Shown: in pieces, positions 8,479 through 15,519 of the stretch
Position numbering within the stretch: position 1 is the stretch's first letter
How the letters are laid out: every line of letters starts with the position of its first letter
Assembly: GCA_029260795.1 (NCBI GenBank)
Contig: JAJDCO010000074.1
Location: 1-32,116, forward strand
DNA: 32,116 nucleotides
Source of the DNA: Planctomycetota bacterium
GTDB lineage: Bacteria; Planctomycetota; OFTM77
Direction: 5' to 3'
Made by a program: the position numbers and the translations under genes
Notes under the pieces: generated by a model
Databases searched by the model: none
Told to the model about the DNA's origin: nothing
What the model saw: the letters and a program-made list of their open reading frames with translations, nothing else

Positions 8479-8870
8479 ATGCCGGTCACATTCCTCGCAT
8501 TGTGGCTGATCTCCATGATGGGAGTCGTGGGAACCGTAGCCTCGTTTCATTCGAGTTCTGCGGTGCCCAGCCGGTGGAAGTCGGCAACGTTTTCCAGGTG
8601 GTGCTCAGCTGCAGCGGGACATCCGGAATCCCCTTGCCCGGAGGGTGGGACTTGCCGCTTACGGCGGACGTGTGCACGAGCTTCAGCGTCGACCTCTACG
8701 GACACCTTCTGCATGGGATCATCCTTCCCGGCGGCCACGGATCGACGGCGCCCATGATCTTCCCGAACACTCCGCCGGGGCTGACGCTGCACAGCGCAGC
8801 CCTGGTCTGGAACCCGCTCAATCTGGTGATATCCTCGCTGACGCCACCGTTGACTTTCGCCACGCAATAA
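8479..8870 (+). pseudogene. Small secreted protein with an apparent frameshift
   Basis: GGAGGG (8465-8470) precedes an ATG at 8479 that opens a good signal peptide (MPVTFLALWLISMMGVVGTV). That frame then degenerates into SSSAVPSRWKS and similar sequence. In the +2 frame, from about 8530, runs a domain (QPVEVGNVFQVVLSCSGTSG... to TFATQ, stop at 8868-8870) that matches the tail of the propeller protein at 4558-6279: VxLSCSGTxGxxLPGxGxxxPL, then a PxxFPxxPxGxxxxxxAL segment. The simplest reading is one signal-peptide-plus-tail gene broken by an indel between about 8530 and 8570. A sequencing error would look the same. A GTG at 8502 could start the tail frame alone but would give no signal peptide. 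Confidence 0.55.
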
Positions 8871-8940
8871 ACGATTGCCGTCTCACGAGTCCTGCCGCAC
8901 TCGGCGCCCACTTACCCGCTCCTGATCGAAGGGATTGCGT

Positions 8941-9948
8941 GTGAACCCACCGAAGCCGACCCTTGGCCGTCTCGAGCCGGTGAGCCTTCGACACGTGTGG
9001 ACAAACGAGGCGAGTGACTTTACGCCTTGGCTCGCCGTTCCGGAGAACATCGCCCTCCTCGGCGAGACGATCGGGATGGACCTCGAAGTCGAGGCGCAGG
9101 AGCGCCTGGTCGGGCCGTTTCGGGCCGACATTCTCTGCAAGGAGACCCTGTCGGGTGACTGGGTCCTCATCGAGAACCAACTCGAGCGTACGGATCACAT
9201 CCACCTGGGGCAGATCGTGACATACGCCGCGGGCCTCGAAGCCAAGACTATCATCTGGATCGCGAGCCGCTTCACCGAGGAGCACCGGGCCGCACTGGAC
9301 TGGCTCAACGAGATCACAGGCGAGGAGTTTCGTTTCTTCGGCATCGCCGTCGAGGCCTGGCGGATCGGCGACTCGCCGCCGGCTCCCCGCTTCCACGTCA
9401 TCAGCTCGCCCAACGACTGGTCCCGTCAGGTCCGCTCCGGAGCCAAGCAGGTCAGAGACGGGGAACTCACCGAGAGCAAGCAGCTTCAGCTCGAGTTCTG
9501 GGAGCGATTCCGCACCTATGCAGAGGAGCATGCAGAGTGCTTTCGGCCAATCAATCCGATGGCGAGGCCGATCATGCCCATCGCCATCGGACGGAGCGGC
9601 TTTCACTTGCTGGCTGTCGCCTCGTTGACAAGTAGCGAAACCGGCGGCTTCGATCAGAACGAGCTTCGGGCCGAGCTGCTGATCAAGCATCCTGACCATG
9701 CGGAGGGGGCGTACCAGCAACTCCTGGCTGAACGCTCTTCGATCGAGGCCGAACTGGGCGAGCGGCTACACTGGTATGAAGCGGAAGGCGTCCGGAGGCG
9801 GCGAATGGCGCTGATTCAGGTGGCAGATCTTCGGGATCGATCGCAGTGGCCCAAGTACTTCCGCTGGCTGACCGAGAAGCTCGACAAGCTGCATCGAGCG
9901 TTTCATCCGCGGGTGAAAGCCCTCGAGCTTCGGGCTCGGGAAGAATGA
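8941..9948 (+). CDS. DUF4268-type protein with a nuclease-like N-terminal fold
   Basis: This protein has 335 residues from the GTG at 8941, which has GAAGGG (8928-8933) at a 7-base spacing. The TTG at 8935 is too close to that site. The N-terminal half has a PD-(D/E)xK-like pattern: GPFRADILCKE with D63, then WVLIENQLERTDHIHLGQIVTYAAG with E78 and Q80. The usual lysine is replaced by Gln (ExQ), a variant seen in some members of this fold. The C-terminal half (about 155-290) matches DUF4268 (QLEFWERFRTYAEEH, a PINPM turn, then ELLIKHPDHAEGAYQQL). Such proteins are often found in defence islands but their role is not established. It converges with the minus-strand gene at 10022-10762. Whether it cuts DNA is unknown. 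Confidence 0.75.
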   Translation: MNPPKPTLGRLEPVSLRHVWTNEASDFTPWLAVPENIALLGETIGMDLEVEAQERLVGPFRADILCKETLSGDWVLIENQLERTDHIHLGQIVTYAAGLEAKTIIWIASRFTEEHRAALDWLNEITGEEFRFFGIAVEAWRIGDSPPAPRFHVISSPNDWSRQVRSGAKQVRDGELTESKQLQLEFWERFRTYAEEHAECFRPINPMARPIMPIAIGRSGFHLLAVASLTSSETGGFDQNELRAELLIKHPDHAEGAYQQLLAERSSIEAELGERLHWYEAEGVRRRRMALIQVADLRDRSQWPKYFRWLTEKLDKLHRAFHPRVKALELRAREE

Positions 9949-10021
9949 CAGCCGGTCTGCTTCGTTCGCGGAGGCTTCACGAGAGCGCTCGAGACCGTCT
10001 GGTGGCGCCTGAGTTCGATGC

Positions 10022-10762
10022 TCATCGTTTCTCGATCGGAACGAGGTATCCCCGACAGTCGAGCGTTCCGCCACGATCACCGGAGATGTAGTCGAAGAAA
10101 ACGGCGCTTCCCGCCGCGAACCGAATGCCCGAAGAAAAGCTCGTGCGAAGGTTTCCGGCCTCACTGTGTGCCAAATGAAGGCGAATCGGGCCATTCGGGT
10201 CGTTCTCACGGAGTGCGTGAACAGGCACGGTTCCCGATTGCTCTAGGTGAATATCGGTCACGACGAGCACACGATCAGGAGGAACCCGGTAGAGCAGTTT
10301 GTCGGTGTTGCCCTGGAACCTCACCGTTTGAAGGTGGATCGAACACTTTGCCGGTAGATCCGACTCCCTCTCAGGGATCAGGAAACCGAGAACGCTCATT
10401 CGACCCGAGTTGTTCGTTCCGATCTGTAATACCAGGTCCTCTCCGGAGTTCAATACGACCGGGCTCTTCCAGCTGAAGTGAGAGGCGGATCTGTCTCTCG
10501 TTCGGGCGGTGTACAAGACCGGTCCGTCAATGCCGCTTCGAATCTGCATCTGCTTGTTGAAGCCGCTCGCCATGATCAGAAGATCGGTCAGCACGAGCGT
10601 CTTTCCTGCTGGAACGGTGTAGACGACGTTCTGTCCCGTTGACTCGCTGTGCAAGTCGATGAGGTATCGGTGCTCCCAACATCGAGAGCCGACATGATCC
10701 AGATCTTGTGACGCACCGATTCCAAGGACTGCCAAGCACGTTATGGTAGCCAGTGCGCGCAT
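10022..10762 (-). CDS. Secreted protein with two tandem copies of one beta domain
   Basis: This 246-residue protein has a signal peptide (MRALATITCLAVLGIGAS, cleavage near ASQ). The start is firm: the minus strand reads AGGAGGATAAAATG. The mature part contains the same domain twice. Copy 1 has YTVPAGKTLVLTD at 48-60, then GEDLVLQIGTNNSG...VLGFLIP near 107-130. Copy 2 has YRVPPDRVLVVTD at 158-170, then AGSAVFFDYISGD...CRGYLVP near 217-242. The spacing of about 110 residues and the order of strands suggest a duplicated jelly-roll-like fold. I know no named family for it. It is co-directional with, and 45 bp downstream of, the Mrr-like endonuclease gene, so read-through is possible. A functional link is doubtful given its export. 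Confidence 0.7.
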   Translation of the reverse strand: MRALATITCLAVLGIGASQDLDHVGSRCWEHRYLIDLHSESTGQNVVYTVPAGKTLVLTDLLIMASGFNKQMQIRSGIDGPVLYTARTRDRSASHFSWKSPVVLNSGEDLVLQIGTNNSGRMSVLGFLIPERESDLPAKCSIHLQTVRFQGNTDKLLYRVPPDRVLVVTDIHLEQSGTVPVHALRENDPNGPIRLHLAHSEAGNLRTSFSSGIRFAAGSAVFFDYISGDRGGTLDCRGYLVPIEKR

Positions 10763-10807
10763 TTTATCCTCCTTGCCTGACCGAGCGGTCGCTAATCGAG
10801 CTCTTCT

Positions 10808-11845
10808 TCAGGAGTCCCCTGCCGAATCCTCATCCAACACCGTCGGCACGTACACGCTCTTCAGCGGGATCAGGCCCTTGTACTTCGGGTCCAGGCTCTC
10901 GTAGTGGGTCAGGATCAGCTGCACGATGTCGTCGCCGTCGAGGAGACGCAGGTTGCTCTTGTTCCGCTCGAGGTTCTTGGCCGTGTGCTTGAACCTTCCG
11001 AGGGAGACGAAGAGGCCGTACTCTCCATGGTCGACCTTGCCGTAGAGAGCGGAAACGTCGGGCTCGCTGATCGAAGACTCAGAGCTCTTCACCTGCACCT
11101 TGATGATCGGAGGCTCGAATCCCAGCTCGTCTCGGTGGGCGACGATGTCGACGCCACCGTCCGGGCCTGGCGGTGAAACGCGAGTCCGATATCCCATCTT
11201 CTGTAGGAGGTGGGCGACCAGATGCGAGAAGGGATGGCCCTTCAGCTCCTGGGCGAGTCGCTTCAGGATGAAGTCTCGCGTGGTCTCCTCGATCTCTTCG
11301 GCCACGAGCGCCACGGTCTCGTCCGTGTCGTCGACCTCGGGAGTCACCGTCTCTACGGATCCGGAGAGCGCTTGTCGGTACTCGTCGGAGTAGTTCTTGA
11401 TCTGGAAGAAGGTGATCGCCGAGCCAATCTCGTACAGGGCTCCTTGAGTCAGCCGAATTCGAGGGATCTCCTTCAGCCAGGTTACCGATCGACGGTGTGG
11501 GTACCCGGGCTCGGTGTCCGTCTTGTACTCGTAAGGTCCGTCGATGCGACCCAGGTGGATGGTGCGCGACTGCTTCGACGGGTAGGCGATCAGGTCTCCG
11601 ATCTGCATTTCGTGGGCAAAGCGAAAGAGCTGACCCGCGAAGTTCGGGATCGCTCCAGGCTTCTTGTCGGGATAGGTCTCTCGTACGGCGGCCTTGAAGG
11701 CTTCCCGATCCGGGCTCAGCCGAGAAAGGTCACCCATCTTGGTGAATGCCAGAGCGACCACGTTGTTCTGCAGGAACAAGGAGTCCGCCTCGCCCAGGCG
11801 CCCTCCGTGGATCCCCCAAATGGGGACTTCTGCGACCAGCGTCAT
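10808..11845 (-). CDS. Mrr-like restriction endonuclease with N-terminal EVE/PUA-like region
   Basis: The protein has 345 residues from the ATG at 11845, preceded on the minus strand by GGGAGGG close to the start. Longer upstream extensions lack a ribosome site. Residues 1-150 (WGIHGG...AIPNFAGQLFRFAHEMQIGDLIAYPSK...GRIDGPYEY) match the EVE/PUA-like region found in some Mrr-type proteins and may sense modified DNA. The C-terminal half carries the Mrr_cat PD-(D/E)xK core: FSHLVAHLLQKMGY helix, GPDGGVDI (Asp 233), then IIKVQVKSS (Gln 251, Lys 253). Homologues are typically type IV enzymes that cut methylated or hypermodified DNA. It lies divergent from the DISARM operon, and a truncated relative lies at 4045-4297. 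Substrate specificity cannot be read from the sequence. Confidence 0.85.
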   Translation of the reverse strand: MTLVAEVPIWGIHGGRLGEADSLFLQNNVVALAFTKMGDLSRLSPDREAFKAAVRETYPDKKPGAIPNFAGQLFRFAHEMQIGDLIAYPSKQSRTIHLGRIDGPYEYKTDTEPGYPHRRSVTWLKEIPRIRLTQGALYEIGSAITFFQIKNYSDEYRQALSGSVETVTPEVDDTDETVALVAEEIEETTRDFILKRLAQELKGHPFSHLVAHLLQKMGYRTRVSPPGPDGGVDIVAHRDELGFEPPIIKVQVKSSESSISEPDVSALYGKVDHGEYGLFVSLGRFKHTAKNLERNKSNLRLLDGDDIVQLILTHYESLDPKYKGLIPLKSVYVPTVLDEDSAGDS

Positions 11846-11929
11846 CGCACCCTCCCGGCTCTCAAGGCCCACCCAGCATCGATCGACGGGACGGGTCCCT
11901 CCCGTCCTCGACTCCTCCATTATCGTCAA

Positions 11930-11941
11930 ATCGTCGACGAT
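11930..11941. promoter_or_regulatory. Perfect 12-bp palindrome in the divergent intergenic region
   Basis: The sequence ATCGTCGACGAT is identical on both strands. It lies about 85 bases upstream of the endonuclease start and 38 bases (centre to centre) from the second palindrome. It is a candidate binding site for a dimeric regulator. No regulator gene is identified with confidence, although the XRE/ImmA-like gene in the operon is one possibility. Confidence 0.3.
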
Positions 11942-11960
11942 CGCTGTAGGCTGCAACTGT

Positions 11961-11990
11961 TTGCTCGGCGACGCGTCGCCCTGGTAGACT
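11961..11990 (+). promoter_or_regulatory. Candidate drmD promoter with a palindromic operator in the spacer
   Basis: TTGCTC (11961-11966) and TAGACT (11985-11990) are separated by 18 bases and give a weak sigma70-like match. The spacer is filled by the perfect 14-bp palindrome GGCGACGCGTCGCC at 11967-11980, where a bound dimer would block polymerase. The leader to drmD would be about 220 bases. It contains a further imperfect hairpin at about 12026-12050 (TGCCGCTCCCC paired with GGGGCGGCA, one bulged T). Confidence 0.3.
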
Positions 11991-12216
11991 CTCGGACCTG
12001 GCGAACCTGTGAGTGAGAGTGAGGTTGCCGCTCCCCGGGAAGGGGCGGCACGATCGGGGTCGTTTGCCGGAGTGGAACTCGGTTGGGACTACAGCGCTGG
12101 GAAGTCGCGGACTCTTACGGCACAGCACCCGTCTTGGCGGACCTCTGGGTGACCTGGCAGGGTGTCGCTCCAAGGAGCGTGGGCCTGAACCTCACTCCTG
12201 ACGTGGGGAGCACCCC

Positions 12217-15200
12217 ATGACCGTCGCCACGCAGACGTTCCTCCCTGAGCGAGATCCCAAGGTCGGAGAGCTCGTGCAGGTTCGGTCCCGGCGTTGGCTG
12301 GTTGAAGATGTTCTGCCTGCCGCGGTTCCCGGCGTGGGCTCCTCCCGTGTTCGGCTGGCCTGCGCGGATGACGACAACCAGGGCGTCGCGCTCGAAGTGT
12401 TCTGGGCCTACGAGCCCGACCGGCGGATCCTCGAGGAGGAGGGTTGGCGCGATCTGGCTGCGAAGGGCTTCGACGATCCTCGTTTCTTCGCGGCCTTCCT
12501 CAACACGTTGAAGTGGAGCTGCGTTACCGCGACCGACGCCCGGCTGTTTCAGGCTCCGTTTCGCGCGGGCATCAAGATCGACGCTTACCAGATGGAGCCA
12601 CTTCGGAAGGCGCTGCGGTTGCCTCGGGTCAACCTCTTCATCGCCGACGATACGGGGCTCGGTAAGACCATCGAGGCCGGGCTCATTGCTCGGGAGCTGC
12701 TGCTCCGGAAGAAGGTCAAGACCATCGTTGTCTCGGCGCCGCCCTCGGTACTCGAGCAGTGGAAGGCCGAGCTCGAGGACCGCTTCGGGCTCGTGTTCGA
12801 GGTCCTCGATCGGCAGTACCTTGGTCGCATGCGCCGGGAGCATGGCTTCGGCGTGAACCCGTGGCACACTCACAGCCGCTTCCTGATCTCGCACAACCTG
12901 CTCGTCGATCCCAACTACGCCGACCCGATGCGGGCCTGGCTGGGCTCGATGCTGCCGGGCAGCCTGCTCATCCTCGACGAGGCCCACCACGCGGCTCCCT
13001 CGAGCGGGGGCAGCTACGGGATCGAGACCAAGTTCACGCGAGCGATCCGGGACATCAGCGGCCGCTTCGAGCATCGGCTCTTTCTCTCCGCCACACCCCA
13101 CAATGGGCACTCGAGCAGCTTCTCGACTCTCCTGGAGCTGCTCGATCCTTACCGTTTCACCCGGGGCGTGCCCGTGAAGGGTAAGAAGATCCTCGAGAGC
13201 GTCATGGTGCGGCGACTCAAAGAGGACATCCGTGCCGTCCAAGGCGGATTCCCGCTCCGGATCGTCGAGCGGGTTGTCATCGATGGACTGCCCGACGACG
13301 CTCCTGAGCTAGCCCTCTCTCGCTTGCTCGACCAATACCGGACGCTCCGAGAGAAACGCTTCGGAACGGCGAGCAAGAAGGCACAGGCTTCGGCCGGCCT
13401 CTTGGTCGTTGGGCTGCAGCAGCGATTGCTCTCTTCGATCGAAGCCTTTGCGCGCAGCCTCGAACGGCACCGGCAGACCGCGCAGAATCAATGGGAACGA
13501 GGCCGCGAGAAGCTGGAAGCGTCGCCGAACGGTAATCAGCTGAAGCTGCCGGAGTTCTTCCCGCCGCCGCCCTCCGCCGACGACGAGCGCGACGACTGGA
13601 GCGACGACGTTCTCGATGAAGAGGAGCAGGCGCAGATCGAGGCCATGACCCTGGCCGCCGACTCCGAGTCGCCTCACGACGATGCGGCCGAGGCCCTCTG
13701 GAAGGAGGAGCAGAAGCTGCTCGATCGGATGCAGGCCATCGCCGATCAAGCTCGCCACATCCCCGACCCCAAGGTGCTTCGCCTCCTCGACTGGATCCGA
13801 GAGCATCTCTGCCCGGGGCTCCCGGCATGGGAAGAAGACGTCTCGGGCTCACCTCCGAAGTGGAAGCCTCGGCGCGTCCTGGTCTTCACCGAGAGCCGCG
13901 AAGGCACGAAGCGATACCTCAAGAACATCCTCGAACAGGCGATCGAGGGCACCGACCAAGCCGAGGACCGGATCGCCGTCATCGACGGTCTCGTGAGCAG
14001 CGCCAACCGCAAGGAGATCCAGCGCCGCTTCAACAAGGACCCCGAGAAGGACCCGCTCCGCATCCTCATCGCCACCGATGCCGCTCGCGAGGGCCTCAAC
14101 TTCCAAGCCCACTGCGCAGACCTGTTCCACTTCGATCTGCCCTGGAACCCGGGCCGCCTCGAGCAGCGAAACGGCCGCATCGACCGGAAGCTGCAGCCGG
14201 CCAAGGAAGTCCGCTGCCACTACTTCGTCTTGCCACAACGGGTCGAGGATCGCGTCCTCGAGGTGCTCGTTCGCAAGACCGAGACGATCAAGAAGGAGCT
14301 GGGCAGCCTCTCGAAGGTGATCGACGACAACATCGAGCGCCGGCTTCGCCAGGGCATTCGTCACCGTGATGCCGAGCAGCTCGAGCAGGAGATTGACCAG
14401 GCCGACCTCGAGGCCGAGCGCCGCAAGATCACCGAGGAGGAGCTCGAAGCGTCTCGGGAACGAGAAGAAGACCTGAAGGCACAGATCGCCACCTGCCAAA
14501 ACCTCCTCGAACGGTCCCGCGAGTGGGTGGGCTTCGAGTCCGCACCTTTCCGGGATGCGCTCTCCTGCTCGCTCGAGATCCTCGGTCACGAGGGCCTCTC
14601 GCGGGCCAAGGACGAAGACGGCAAGGCGATCTGGTCTCTGCCGCCCCTCGATCGCAACGATGCAACCTGGGCCGCGACCCTCGACACCCTCCGCACACCT
14701 CGTCCGACCAAGCAGAAGCTCACCGAGTGGCGGCGCGAGGCTCCGATTCGCCCGGTGGTCTTCGAGGACGCCGGTGTTCTGACCGATGACACCGTGCACC
14801 TCCACCTCGAGCAGCGGGTGGCGCAGCGACTCCTGGCGAGGTTCCGCTCGCAGGGGTTCATCCATCAGGATCTGTCCCGGGCGTGTGTCTCGCAGGCGAA
14901 CGACTCGATCCCGCGTGTCATTCTCCTCGGGAGGTTGTCGCTGTATGGGCAAGGTGCCGAGCGGCTTCACGAGGAGGTGATCCCCTTGGCCGCGCGCTGG
15001 GTCGAACCCTCGCAACGCAAGGGGCCGTTGACCGCGTATGCGAGCGAAGCCGAGTCCAAGACCCTCAAGCTTCTCGAGGATGCCCTCGCCGGTGCTCCGA
15101 GTGACCACATCGACTCGGTCATCAAGAATCGGCTGCTCGAACACTCCGCCCGGGACATCGAGGACCTGCGTCCCCAGCTCGAGCCACGAGCCCAGGAGGT

Positions 15201-15519
15201 GGCCGAGGCCGCCATCAAGAAGCTGCGGGAGCGCGGGGAGCGGGAAGAGAAGGAGCTGCGAGAGACTCTGACAAGCCAACAGAAGCGGGTGGAGGTCGAG
15301 CTGACCAAGTATCAAGGCAAGACGGATCAGCTCGCCTTTGATTGGGCCGAGGACGAGCGCCGGCAGCTCGAGGCCAACATCACCTGGTGGCGGACTCGGC
15401 TCGAGCAGTTTCACAAGGACCTGCAAGAGCAGCCCCAGCGAGTGCGGGAGTTCTACGAAGTCAAGGCACGCCGCATCGAGCCAATCGGCCTGGTCTACCT
15501 CTGGCCGGAGAGCAACTGA
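12217..15519 (+). CDS. drmD: DISARM class 1 SNF2-type helicase DrmD
   Basis: This 1100-residue SF2/SNF2-like ATPase marks class 1 DISARM. Walker A is DTGLGKT at 145-151, in an AYQMEPLRKAL...IADDTGLGKTIEAG context typical of SNF2/RapA-like enzymes. The DEAH box is at 254-257 (LLILDEAHH) and motif III is SATPHNG at 291-297. The second RecA domain has VFTESREGTKRYLKNIL near 555, ATDAAREGLNFQ near 618 and LEQRNGRIDR near 648. A charged helical linker (about 420-500) separates the two lobes. A coiled-coil-rich C-terminal part follows (about 700-770 and 1000-1075). GGGGAG (12205-12210) sits 6 bases before the ATG. It is the first gene of the operon, and its stop codon overlaps the drmMI start by one base. 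No damaged motif was seen. Confidence 0.9.
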   Translation: MTVATQTFLPERDPKVGELVQVRSRRWLVEDVLPAAVPGVGSSRVRLACADDDNQGVALEVFWAYEPDRRILEEEGWRDLAAKGFDDPRFFAAFLNTLKWSCVTATDARLFQAPFRAGIKIDAYQMEPLRKALRLPRVNLFIADDTGLGKTIEAGLIARELLLRKKVKTIVVSAPPSVLEQWKAELEDRFGLVFEVLDRQYLGRMRREHGFGVNPWHTHSRFLISHNLLVDPNYADPMRAWLGSMLPGSLLILDEAHHAAPSSGGSYGIETKFTRAIRDISGRFEHRLFLSATPHNGHSSSFSTLLELLDPYRFTRGVPVKGKKILESVMVRRLKEDIRAVQGGFPLRIVERVVIDGLPDDAPELALSRLLDQYRTLREKRFGTASKKAQASAGLLVVGLQQRLLSSIEAFARSLERHRQTAQNQWERGREKLEASPNGNQLKLPEFFPPPPSADDERDDWSDDVLDEEEQAQIEAMTLAADSESPHDDAAEALWKEEQKLLDRMQAIADQARHIPDPKVLRLLDWIREHLCPGLPAWEEDVSGSPPKWKPRRVLVFTESREGTKRYLKNILEQAIEGTDQAEDRIAVIDGLVSSANRKEIQRRFNKDPEKDPLRILIATDAAREGLNFQAHCADLFHFDLPWNPGRLEQRNGRIDRKLQPAKEVRCHYFVLPQRVEDRVLEVLVRKTETIKKELGSLSKVIDDNIERRLRQGIRHRDAEQLEQEIDQADLEAERRKITEEELEASREREEDLKAQIATCQNLLERSREWVGFESAPFRDALSCSLEILGHEGLSRAKDEDGKAIWSLPPLDRNDATWAATLDTLRTPRPTKQKLTEWRREAPIRPVVFEDAGVLTDDTVHLHLEQRVAQRLLARFRSQGFIHQDLSRACVSQANDSIPRVILLGRLSLYGQGAERLHEEVIPLAARWVEPSQRKGPLTAYASEAESKTLKLLEDALAGAPSDHIDSVIKNRLLEHSARDIEDLRPQLEPRAQEVAEAAIKKLRERGEREEKELRETLTSQQKRVEVELTKYQGKTDQLAFDWAEDERRQLEANITWWRTRLEQFHKDLQEQPQRVREFYEVKARRIEPIGLVYLWPESN

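Noticed and set aside
13849..15426. Long open frame of 525 codons on the minus strand inside drmD
   Set aside because: It is antisense to a well-supported helicase with intact motifs. Its Leu/Gly/Ala-rich composition is the usual shadow of a Glu/Arg/Leu-rich GC-rich gene.
15342..15518. Upstream extension of the methylase start
   Set aside because: It overlaps the end of drmD, reads as Arg/Ala-rich noise, and the ATG at 15519 in a TGATG overlap gives the family-like start.
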